A stretch of 64,000 nt of DNA from NCBI GenBank assembly GCA_965200115.1, contig OZ241336.1, positions 1,364,001 through 1,428,000 on the forward strand, written 5' to 3'. Of this stretch, positions 44,633 to 52,880 are shown piece after piece (position 1 is the first letter of the stretch; each line of letters starts with the position of its first letter). Below the pieces are notes generated by a model, which was given only the letters and a program-made list of their open reading frames with translations, was not told where the DNA came from and did no database searches. Source of the DNA: JAPOUP01 sp026708635. GTDB taxonomy: Bacteria; Pseudomonadota; Alphaproteobacteria; Rhodobacterales; Rhodobacteraceae. The position numbers and the translations under genes are program-made.

Positions 44633-46017
44633 GACAGGACCTTGCGGCTGGGAAGAGCATCTATGAGATCTTTGAGGTCTGGCGCGTCTGGCAGCGCGAT
44701 ACAGGCGGCGCGCGCACGATCCGCAACCTCCGGTGTCAGCGAGGCTGCGCCGAAAAGGAGATGCGACTTGCGGACATGTGCCTCGGCCGTCATAGGCATC
44801 TCCGGGTCTCCCAAAGCATCGGCCCGCAATTCGCTGATCTCGCCGTCAGGCGTCCGAACAGTGACTTGCGTGCCGTAGCGGCTCGGGTAGGCTTGGGTTA
44901 GGCCCGCATCTTCCCGGACGGTCGTGCACGTCCGAAGCCGGACGATATCCTCTCGTTCGCGGGCAACAGCCTCGAATGTCTCTAGGTTCGGCGGGCCGTC
45001 AATCAGGGCAGAAGCAACCACGTGTTGCAGCGAAAACTTTGCCTCAAGCGTCGTGGTCGGCCGGGCTCTGTCGCAGAATGTGACGGCATCGGCATAGGCG
45101 GCAATCTCAATACCATCAATGCGTGCCAAGTCGAGACCACGGTCGCGCAGGGCCAGACCCGCGTCGATGGCGGCGTGGGCGTGACGGCAAGCAGGCCAGG
45201 GCTTGAAGCTCACACTATGAACCGCCCAGCCACCGGCCTCTTCGAGTATCGCTTCTGGTCGTGGATTGGGGCAGAGCGCGGCGTAAAATCCTTGGGGACC
45301 TTCGAGTATTTGCGCCGGGCCACTCACGCCGTCAGCCGCCAGGCAGGCGGCGGTGAGACCCGCTTCGGCGGCGCGGGCAGTGTGGAGTTGCTTGGTCATC
45401 ACGTCTTCGTGGCGCATTGCCCAAAGGCCCGAGGACTGGGTGAGCGCGTTACCCATGGCCCAAACGGTGCGCCGCTCGCCCAATCCTAGAAGCCTAGCCA
45501 CCGCCACGGCCGCGCCGATGGGTCCGCATGTCGCCGTATTGTGCCAGTTCGCGTAGTGGCGAGACCCCACCGAGCGGCCTAAACGGATCGTTGCCTCGTA
45601 GCCCACTGTGACCGCATCAAGAAGTTGAGCCCCGGTCGCGCCAAACATCTGCGCGGCAACGAGTGCCGCTGGAACGATCACCGGGCCCGGGTGCAAGATC
45701 GCTTCCCGCTCAATGTCGTCCATTTCGAGGGGGTTGCCGAGGGAACCCATCATGAATGCGGCGGCAGGCGGTGCAAGCGGTGCGCTCCCTAAAGTGTGGA
45801 TGGGGCCGGGAGCAGCCAAGCGGGCACTCCGAAACGCCTCTCCGGCTGGGGTCACCGCCCCGGCGACGGCGCAGTCGATCCAGTCAGCCACGTGAAGCGC
45901 CGCGCGTTCACGCTCTGCACGACTCGGCTGCTGCGCTAGCCGGACGGCGAGCGCAACAAGAAGCGGTTCTGAGACGTTGATCCCCAGCACTGGATTTATC
46001 GCTCGTTGGGGTGGCAA
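44629..46017 (-). CDS. MmgE/PrpD family protein, second copy
   Basis: 462 residues from TTG 46017; GTG 45990 is a plausible alternative, and neither has a clear ribosome site. Pattern of the family: HVADWIDCAVAGAVTP, GNPLEMDDIEREAILHPGPVIVPAAL (key part EMDDIERE and HPGP), and GNALTQSSGLW. Only loosely similar to the copy at 38050, so the two likely act on different substrates. First gene of the minus-strand operon with the PaaK-like ligase and the amidase. Confidence 0.83.
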   Translation of the reverse strand: MPPQRAINPVLGINVSEPLLVALAVRLAQQPSRAERERAALHVADWIDCAVAGAVTPAGEAFRSARLAAPGPIHTLGSAPLAPPAAAFMMGSLGNPLEMDDIEREAILHPGPVIVPAALVAAQMFGATGAQLLDAVTVGYEATIRLGRSVGSRHYANWHNTATCGPIGAAVAVARLLGLGERRTVWAMGNALTQSSGLWAMRHEDVMTKQLHTARAAEAGLTAACLAADGVSGPAQILEGPQGFYAALCPNPRPEAILEEAGGWAVHSVSFKPWPACRHAHAAIDAGLALRDRGLDLARIDGIEIAAYADAVTFCDRARPTTTLEAKFSLQHVVASALIDGPPNLETFEAVAREREDIVRLRTCTTVREDAGLTQAYPSRYGTQVTVRTPDGEISELRADALGDPEMPMTAEAHVRKSHLLFGAASLTPEVADRARAACIALPDAPDLKDLIDALPSRKVLS

Positions 46018-46041
46018 ATCATCTCAGACACCGCTACCGAT

Positions 46042-46054
46042 TTGTCTGGACCAA
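46042..46054. promoter_or_regulatory. Degenerate island operator between divergent PrpD and CoA-transferase genes
   Basis: TTGTCTGGACCAA differs from the perfect TTGTCCGGACAA by one change and one inserted base. It lies in the 45-base interval between two divergent genes, so one bound regulator could control both. No TTGACA is visible beside it, in contrast to the sites at 23.8 and 28.8-29.0 kb. Confidence 0.4.
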
Positions 46055-46062
46055 TACAATGC

Positions 46063-47286
46063 ATGGGAGTCAGCAAAGTGAAATGCGCTCGGTGGCGCGA
46101 CCTGCTGGCGGGCCTCCCCAATGAAAAGGCGGTCTTTGTCGCTGGGTGCATGGCGGAGCCAACCGGACTCCTCAACGCACTCGCGTTTGATCCGGGCCCA
46201 CTCGCTGAAAGGCGCATCGTCACTTCGATGGTCCCGGGGATCAATCACAGCGACCCAACGGCAGGTGCCCCTGGCGGATTTGCTCAAACGATCTTTCCAC
46301 TTTCGGGGTGCGACCCAGAGTGTCAAGTCCTTCTGCCCATGCACTACAGCAGCTTTTGGCACTGGCTTGGCAAGGGGGCGGAGATCGGCGCGATACTTTG
46401 CCAAGTCGCCCCTGTGAAGGGAGGCTACACACTTGGGCTGACGGCGGATTTTGTGCCGCGGCTCCTCGCTTTAGGCTTACCCGCTATCGTCCAGGTGAAC
46501 CCAAATTTGCCGAGCCTGCCCAAGGCGCAAATCTATCCTGCATCGGCCTTCGCTGCCCTAGTGGAGTTGGAAAGCCCACTCATCACCTATGAGATTGGCG
46601 AAACAGGCCCGGTTTTTGATGCGATTGGCGGACATATCGCATCAATCATGCAAAATGGCGACGCTCTCCAACTCGGACTTGGCAAAGTGCAGTTCGGGGT
46701 GCTCAACGCCCTGCGCGATGCGCCGATCTCCCTGCGCCTTCATGGTGGAATGATGTCGGGCCCTGCCCTGCCGCTGCTGAGGCGCGGTCAGGTGAGTCGC
46801 GCCGATGTAGGCGTCATTATAGGAACTGAAGCGCTTTACAAAGACGTTCCGCATCTCAAGCAAGTAACTTTGCGTACTGTCGAAGAGACACACGGTGCGG
46901 CCGCTCTGGCAGACGTGGGCCCACTCGTGTCAATAAATTCAGTGATCTCGGTCGACCTGAGCGGCCAGGCGACCGCAGAAAGCCTTAGCGGAAGGACCGT
47001 CTCGGCTTTGGGCGGGCTCGGTGACTTCCACCGCGCCGCCCTAGCAATGGAGCAGGGCCGCGCCGTGCTTGCGTTGCCGTCGACCGCGAAGGGAAAAAGC
47101 CGCATCGTTCCGAAGCTCGAGGCGGGATCGCGCGTAAGCGTAGGCGCACAGGATGCAGGAATCGTGATAACAGAACACGGAATCGCCGATCTGCGGGGAA
47201 AGGATGCCAATGCGCGGGCAAAAGCTCTTATCGCCATCGCTGGGCCAGAACACCGCGATGCTTTGCAAGCGACCCTGACGAACTAG
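46063..47286 (+). CDS. Acetyl-CoA hydrolase/transferase family protein (class I CoA-transferase), HTE motif absent
   Basis: 407 residues from ATG 46063. GTG 46078 has a better ribosome site (GGGAG 8 bases before), so the start may be there. The two-domain pattern of the 4-hydroxybutyrate/itaconate CoA-transferase group is visible: MAEPTGLLNAL, QLGLGKVQFGVLNAL, VGVIIGTEALYKD, SINSVISVDLSGQ and AGIVITEHGIADLRGK. Where most members have the catalytic Glu in HTEM, this one reads LHGGMMSG. It may belong to the RipA-like branch or have altered activity. Confidence 0.8.
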   Translation: MGVSKVKCARWRDLLAGLPNEKAVFVAGCMAEPTGLLNALAFDPGPLAERRIVTSMVPGINHSDPTAGAPGGFAQTIFPLSGCDPECQVLLPMHYSSFWHWLGKGAEIGAILCQVAPVKGGYTLGLTADFVPRLLALGLPAIVQVNPNLPSLPKAQIYPASAFAALVELESPLITYEIGETGPVFDAIGGHIASIMQNGDALQLGLGKVQFGVLNALRDAPISLRLHGGMMSGPALPLLRRGQVSRADVGVIIGTEALYKDVPHLKQVTLRTVEETHGAAALADVGPLVSINSVISVDLSGQATAESLSGRTVSALGGLGDFHRAALAMEQGRAVLALPSTAKGKSRIVPKLEAGSRVSVGAQDAGIVITEHGIADLRGKDANARAKALIAIAGPEHRDALQATLTN

Positions 47287-47358
47287 GTTTCTTTGTATAA
47301 AAGGCTGTCTACCTAAGCGCGGCGCAAGGCGCCCCAGATCCGCACGACGAGGCAAACC

Positions 47359-48093
47359 ATGAAAGATCGCGAAGAAGCGAGCCACCCGCTCTACCGTAGG
47401 CTCGCGGGAAAGCTGCGCGACAGCATCGCCGATGGGGATTTCGCCGTGGGCACGCTACTGCCCACTGAGCAGGAGCTTTGCGACGCATACTCCACGAGCC
47501 GCTTCACCATCCGCGAGGCGCTGCGCCTGCTAATGGAGGAGGGGCTTGTCACCCGTCGCCGGGGGCGCGGGACGGAAGTTGTATCCTTGACGCCTAGGAA
47601 GGGGAATAGACAGTCGCTTTCTTCTTTCTCTCAACTCTTCAGCTACGCTCAGGAAACCAAGCTAGAGATTGACCGCTCAATGATCGTCGTCCCTGACGAA
47701 GAGCTCTCTCTCAAGCTCGGCCGCGCTCACGGTCGGCAGTGGCTGCTCCTGGAAGGAGTCAGGCGTACGCTGGACGGCGAAATGATCTCTGTCTCCCAAA
47801 TTTTCATTCACGACGATTTTGCCGGAATCGCCACCGAGTTGCCCATGCTCAAGGGCGCTATCCATCCTTTCATCGAGGAACGGTTTGGGGTGGGCACGGC
47901 CCAAGTCCAACAGACGATTTCTATGGAGTCGGCAGGACACGCAATCGCCGCTCAACTCGGAATCGAAAAAGGGAGCCTCACCGTTTTTCTGCTGCGCCGT
48001 TACCTGGCGGCCGATGACCAGCCTATCATGATCTCGTTCAATTGGCACGATGCGACCGATTTTCGCTACACTCAGGTGATACGCCAAGATTAG
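47359..48093 (+). CDS. GntR family regulator with UTRA domain (HutC subfamily)
   Basis: 244 residues. The winged helix is at residues about 8-75 (LYRRLAGKLRDSIADGDFAVGTLLPTEQELCDAYSTSRFTIREALRLL, quoted as key part STSRFTIREAL, and TRRRGRGTEV). The remainder is a UTRA ligand domain (LLLEGVRRTLDGEMIS and the final TVFLLRRYLAADDQPIMIS). Subfamily members usually repress catabolic genes until a pathway compound binds. It is the only clear DNA-binding protein of the island, so it is the best candidate for the TGTCCGGACA sites. No such palindrome lies before its own gene. Confidence 0.88.
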   Translation: MKDREEASHPLYRRLAGKLRDSIADGDFAVGTLLPTEQELCDAYSTSRFTIREALRLLMEEGLVTRRRGRGTEVVSLTPRKGNRQSLSSFSQLFSYAQETKLEIDRSMIVVPDEELSLKLGRAHGRQWLLLEGVRRTLDGEMISVSQIFIHDDFAGIATELPMLKGAIHPFIEERFGVGTAQVQQTISMESAGHAIAAQLGIEKGSLTVFLLRRYLAADDQPIMISFNWHDATDFRYTQVIRQD

Positions 48094-48145
48094 GGTGTGC
48101 CAGAAAAACTCGATAGGCTACATCTCTTCCCATAGAGGCAAGGAC

Positions 48146-49735
48146 ATGGCTGAGTGGAACTACATAATCATTGGATCCGGATCATCAGGAGCGGTTGTCG
48201 CCAACAGGCTCTCCGCGGACGCGGGCAAGCGTGTTTTGTTGCTAGAGGCAGGTGGCGAAGACAAAAACCTACGCTACAAACTCCCAGCCATGTGCGTCGA
48301 CTGTATCGGCAACGAAGAAAGTGACTGGATGTTCGAGACTGAGCCCGACCCCACAAGGGAAGGCAAGGTCGATCTTCTTTCACGCGGCAAGGTTCTAGGT
48401 GGGTCCTCGTCGATTAACGGCATCATCTATGCGCGAGGCAATCGCGGCGACTATGATGGCTGGGCTCAAGCAGGAAATACCGGTTGGGATTACGACACAA
48501 TGTTGGGTTATTTCCGGCGGTTGGAGCGTAACACAGACGGCGTCTCGGATGTCTACGGGAAGGACGGCTTTATTAGTGTGGGCGAGCTGCGCGGCGTTCA
48601 TCCCATAGCCCACGTGTTCGTCGCGGCCATGGCAGAGCTCGGTTTTCCACAAAATCGGAATTACAACGCCGAACCGACCGACGGAGCCGCCATTGCGCAT
48701 GGCACCCAGCATCGGGGTATCAGGTCATCTACGGCCAAGGGCTATTTGCACCCGATCCGCCGACGCAAGAACCTCAAAATTGAAACAGGCACCATTGTCG
48801 AGCGGCTGGTGATGGACGGAAAGCGTGCGATAGGCGTGGAGATCTCGCAAAACGGAGCGTCACGGATCGAACGAGCGGCGTGCGAGGTGGTACTCTCCGC
48901 CTCTACCTTCAATTCAGCCAAGATTCTCATGCTCTCGGGCATTGGCCCCGGTGAGCATCTTCAAGACATTGGCGTTGATGTTCTCCATCATTCACCGGGG
49001 GTTGGGCAGAACCTCCATGATCATCCGGTTAGCAATGTTCAGGCGCTGGTGAAGGGGCGCACGAACAATCAAGACGCTAATCTCTTCGGCAAGATCAAAC
49101 ACGGGCTTCGCTTCGCCCTAACCCAGGGCGGCCCGGCTACCTATGTTCAGGCGGCCGTTGCGTTTGTGAAGTCAAACCCGAGTCTCGAATACCCTGACAT
49201 CCAGTTTCACTTCGGTGCGTTTGCCTATGAAATCGGGCCCGAGGGGATCAAAATGCTTGATCGCCCAGCGGTGACACTGCAACCTAACGTAAATCGAACA
49301 CGCTCCCGCGGGTGGATGAAGCTGCGCAGCAATCGTCCGGAGGACAAGCCGATCATCCAGATGAACATGCTTGACGACCCCTATGATATCCAGACCTTGA
49401 TCACAGGTACCAAAATCGCCCGGAAGGCGTTGGCGACCAAGGCGTTCGCGCCACATTTGCTCGGCGAGCTTTCACCCGGTGACTCCGTCACGACAGACTA
49501 CGAATGGGAAGCCTATACCCGGCGCATCACCAGCCACATCTACCACGCTTGTGGGACATGCAAGATGGGCACCGACGCCATGGCCGTCGTGGACCCCAGC
49601 CTAAAGGTTCACGGCATCGACGCGCTGCGCGTCATTGACAGTTCGATCATCCCCCAAATCCCATCCGGCAATCTGAATGCGATCAGTATGGCTATCGGCG
49701 AGAAGGGCGCTGACATGATCATAAACGACGCATAG
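48146..49735 (+). CDS. GMC family oxidoreductase, second copy
   Basis: 529 residues from ATG 48146, with AGAGG about 9 bases upstream; the open frame starts at 48095 without homology. FAD motif GSGSSGAVVANRLSAD, GMC signature GGSSSINGIIYARGN, active-site His in HIYHACGTCKMG and Asn in IPSGNLNAISM. Similar in size to the copy at 35554 but distinct over most of its length. Last gene of the island; probably co-transcribed with gntR, 52 bases upstream. Confidence 0.9.
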   Translation: MAEWNYIIIGSGSSGAVVANRLSADAGKRVLLLEAGGEDKNLRYKLPAMCVDCIGNEESDWMFETEPDPTREGKVDLLSRGKVLGGSSSINGIIYARGNRGDYDGWAQAGNTGWDYDTMLGYFRRLERNTDGVSDVYGKDGFISVGELRGVHPIAHVFVAAMAELGFPQNRNYNAEPTDGAAIAHGTQHRGIRSSTAKGYLHPIRRRKNLKIETGTIVERLVMDGKRAIGVEISQNGASRIERAACEVVLSASTFNSAKILMLSGIGPGEHLQDIGVDVLHHSPGVGQNLHDHPVSNVQALVKGRTNNQDANLFGKIKHGLRFALTQGGPATYVQAAVAFVKSNPSLEYPDIQFHFGAFAYEIGPEGIKMLDRPAVTLQPNVNRTRSRGWMKLRSNRPEDKPIIQMNMLDDPYDIQTLITGTKIARKALATKAFAPHLLGELSPGDSVTTDYEWEAYTRRITSHIYHACGTCKMGTDAMAVVDPSLKVHGIDALRVIDSSIIPQIPSGNLNAISMAIGEKGADMIINDA

Positions 49736-50276
49736 TCGGGGACGGACATCCCCGGGTTCCTCAGGGAGCGTAACCGGGACCTCACGCTCGCCGTACTCGA
49801 TCGGCTGCTCTCACGCACAAGCCTTGGACCGGTCGGAGCTTGGTCACTATCAACTGGAGCGACAGTTGTTGGGTGGGATTCGCACCCACTAGGGAGAAAC
49901 GCTTTACCACAGCGCACTGAAGTTCAGTTTATGGTGCCCCCTTCTCGAGTTGTGGCAATGCGTGGATGTTTCCAGGCTGGGATGGTCAGGATACGGGAGA
50001 GAGTGGTGGAGCGTGACACCAGGGAACCGGGCGCGTCGCTCGGTTTGGACGCGTGCCGAACGAGTCCGACAGGGGGATTTGGCCCAAAAGACCTCAAACC
50101 CCTGTTTTTCATCGATTCTCTTCCAGGTCGATACCATTTGCGAGCAGTTGCCCACGAGATCGACAAGAGAGGGCCGTTTCCCGCCCCTGAATTCGCGGCA
50201 ATCAGAGATCACGGGTTCGTCGAATGGGCCGCAACAGAAACTTCTCTGGCCAGCCATAGCCCGCGGGGGCGGTCGC
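49736..50276. other. Right edge of the catabolic island, convergent gap before parC
   Basis: 541 bases between two convergent genes. A 6-bp inverted repeat CGGGGA/TCCCCG at 49737-49754 follows the GMC stop but has no T-run. Around 49870-49935, minus strand, pieces resembling a tRNA occur: a D-arm-like GCGCTGTGGTAAAGCG and a T-arm-like GTGGGTGCGAATCCCAC, with no room for an anticodon arm between. This may be the debris of a tRNA used as an insertion site. No integrase or transposase is seen in the island. Confidence 0.4.
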
Positions 50277-52622
50277 TCATGAGAATAGGTTGTTCTTCGG
50301 AAATCCAAACGGTGGCCGACTTCCGGCGCTCGCCCGCCGGGCTTTCCACTGGGACATATCGGTCTGATGGCGTACCTTTCCTCCACCCATTGACCAGGTC
50401 AGTCCTTCGCTGAGGTCAAAGGTCACGACATCCGAAAGACACTCCTCAGGTTCCGGCCCTCGATTCTTTCCACCCGCGCGGCCGTATTTCTGCAAACGCA
50501 CTCCCTTGCCTCGCGACATTTCCGGCAATTCGTCAGCGGCAAAGACCAGAAGCCTACCGTTGCTACCGACAACCGCGACATGATCGCCATCAAGAGGCCG
50601 GCAGGCCCGCGCGGAATCACCCTCCCGCAGGTTCAGGACCTGCTTGCCGTTTCTTGTATGAGCCACGACTTCATCCTCCGGCACGACGAAACCGTTACCG
50701 GCGGTCGATGCCACCAGCAACTTTCGCCCGGGCCTGTTGATGAGAAGTGCGGTTATGTCCGCTTCGTTCGGCAGGTCGATCATCAAACGAACGGGTTCGC
50801 CCATGCCCCGACCCCCGGGGAGGTTGGACACGGAGAGCGTGTAGAACCTGCCATTCGTTCCGAAAACCAGCAGCCTGTCCGTAGTTTCGGCGTGAATGGA
50901 ATACCGTCCTTCGTCTCCATCCCTGAACTTCAGTTCCTGATCTGGAGGGATATGTCCCTTCATGGCACGGATCCAGCCCATCCTGGAGCAGACCACGGTA
51001 ACCGGCTCGCGTTCGACCATGGCCTCCAGCGGCACGTCCGCGATCTCCACCGCCTCAGCGAATTGGGTGCGGCGGGCACCACCCCTGGAGTCCTTTCCGA
51101 ACCTTTTTCTGACCTCGCGCACCTGCTCGGCGATCCTGGTTTTCTGGATATCTTCGTCTTCCAGCAGATCCTCGATTTCAGCGCGCTCCCGCATCAATTC
51201 GTCCCGCTCCCGCCTCAACTCCATCTCCTCGAGCCTTCGCAAAGATCTAAGACGCATGTTCAGGATGGCATCGGCCTGCGCTTCCGTGAGGCTATTGGCG
51301 TCCATATCCGCGATGGATGGACTGACATAGTCGTTCTCCGAATGGGCGCGCGTGAAGTCACGCGACCAGTCTTCGCGCATCAGCGCCGCCTTCGGGCTTT
51401 CGTCATAACGGATGATCTCGATCACGCGATCGAGATTCAGGAAGGCGACGATGAAACCCTCCAGCACCTCAAGCCGCAGATCGATCCTCTCGAGCCGGTG
51501 CCGCGCCCTGCGCAGCAGCACTTCACATCTGTGATCAAGCCACGCGCGTAGCGCTTCCTTAAGAGAGCAGACCTTGGGCGTGCGCCCGTCAACAAGCACG
51601 TTCATGTTGAGACTGAACCTGATCTCAAGTTCCGAATTCCGATAGAGCATGTTCATCAGGACATCCGCGTTCACGTTCTTGGACTTCGGTTCGAGCACAA
51701 GCCTTATATCGTCCGCACTCTCATCGCGGACATCCGCCAGAAGCGGAATCTTCCTGTTTTGGATAAGTTCCGCGATCCGCTCGACCAGCTTCGCCTTCGG
51801 CACCTGATACGGAATCTCGGTGACGACGATCTGCCACTGGCCTCGACCCAACGTTTCGACGCTGTGTCTTGCCCGCAGGCGGAACGCGCCGCGGCCACTT
51901 CGATAGGTCTGCGCGATGCTGTCCTGCGGGTCGACGATCACGCCCCCGGTGGGAAAATCAGGACCCTGAACGAAATTCAGCAAAGTGTCGTCGCGGGCAT
52001 CCGGTGACTTGATCAGGTGGAGGCAGGCATCGCAGAGTTCCGCGATATTATGCGGCGGGATGTTCGTGGCCATTCCCACGGCGATACCGCTCGCGCCATT
52101 TGCCAATAGATTCGGGAAGGTCGCGGGCAGAACCACCGGTTCCTTCAGGGTTCCGTCGTAATTGTCCCGAAAGTCGACGGCGTTCTCGTCGAGGCCCTCC
52201 ATGAGGGCTTCGGCGGTGTCCATCATACGCGCCTCGGTGTAGCGGCTCGCTGCCGCGTTGTCGCCATCGATGTTACCGAAGTTACCCTGTCCGTCGACCA
52301 GCGGGTAGCGGACGCTGAATTCCTGGGCCAGCCGCACCATGGCGTCGTAGATCGCCGCGTCCCCGTGCGGATGGTAGTTTCCCATCACGTCACCACTGAT
52401 CTTGGCTGACTTGCGGAAGCCGCCATTGGAGGAAAGCCGGAGTTCCCGCATTGCGTACAGGATGCGTCGATGTACCGGCTTGAGACCGTCGCGCGCGTCA
52501 GGCAGCGCACGGTGCATGATGGTTGACAGCGCATAGGTGAGGTATCGATCGCCGATGGCGCGGCTCAGTGGCTCCAGACTCACAGGGGGCTGGATATCGC
52601 GGTCGTCGGCGAAACTGCTCAT
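50277..52622 (-). CDS. parC: DNA topoisomerase IV subunit A
   Basis: 781 residues from ATG 52622; the frame is open to 52835 but homology starts at MSSFADDRDIQPP. Motifs of type IIA topoisomerases: YALSTIMHRALPDARDGLKPVHRR, GNYHPHGDAAIYDAMVRLAQ (key part HPHGDAAIY), and the catalytic Tyr in AASRYTEARM. The C-terminal beta-pinwheel is shorter and lacks the GyrA box, which supports ParC over GyrA. It decatenates daughter chromosomes. Confidence 0.93.
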   Translation of the reverse strand: MSSFADDRDIQPPVSLEPLSRAIGDRYLTYALSTIMHRALPDARDGLKPVHRRILYAMRELRLSSNGGFRKSAKISGDVMGNYHPHGDAAIYDAMVRLAQEFSVRYPLVDGQGNFGNIDGDNAAASRYTEARMMDTAEALMEGLDENAVDFRDNYDGTLKEPVVLPATFPNLLANGASGIAVGMATNIPPHNIAELCDACLHLIKSPDARDDTLLNFVQGPDFPTGGVIVDPQDSIAQTYRSGRGAFRLRARHSVETLGRGQWQIVVTEIPYQVPKAKLVERIAELIQNRKIPLLADVRDESADDIRLVLEPKSKNVNADVLMNMLYRNSELEIRFSLNMNVLVDGRTPKVCSLKEALRAWLDHRCEVLLRRARHRLERIDLRLEVLEGFIVAFLNLDRVIEIIRYDESPKAALMREDWSRDFTRAHSENDYVSPSIADMDANSLTEAQADAILNMRLRSLRRLEEMELRRERDELMRERAEIEDLLEDEDIQKTRIAEQVREVRKRFGKDSRGGARRTQFAEAVEIADVPLEAMVEREPVTVVCSRMGWIRAMKGHIPPDQELKFRDGDEGRYSIHAETTDRLLVFGTNGRFYTLSVSNLPGGRGMGEPVRLMIDLPNEADITALLINRPGRKLLVASTAGNGFVVPEDEVVAHTRNGKQVLNLREGDSARACRPLDGDHVAVVGSNGRLLVFAADELPEMSRGKGVRLQKYGRAGGKNRGPEPEECLSDVVTFDLSEGLTWSMGGGKVRHQTDMSQWKARRASAGSRPPFGFPKNNLFS

Positions 52623-52880
52623 AGATAACGCGAATACACCTTGATGCTGGGGTGCAGGCAAGAGTCGTTGACGCGATACGCGACGCCTGAAGGAGGTTCG
52701 AGGCCGATCGGAACGCGTCGCGTCGATCGCGAGAGGGCCACGTGACTGCGTGCGATGAAACAACTGGCCGGAAGGCGCTTTACAGGTCAGGACTTTCGGG
52801 AAACGGTATAAGGCACTTCCGTCCCCGTCGGTCATCTCCCGGAAAGCCCCTCAGAAAGCACCCCCGCACCGGGGACGCGC
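52623..52880. other. Gap between parC and the HEAT-repeat gene
   Basis: 258 bases between the HEAT-repeat gene stop and the parC start, both on the minus strand. It should hold the parC promoter. No terminator with a T-run and no extra gene is evident. Confidence 0.4.

Noticed and set aside
20028..49735. Island as an integrative element with att sites
   Set aside because: No integrase, transposase or relaxase and no flanking direct repeats were found by eye.
50580..51551. Plus-strand open frame of 323 codons opposite parC
   Set aside because: The minus strand encodes an intact ParC with its catalytic Tyr; the plus frame resembles nothing known.
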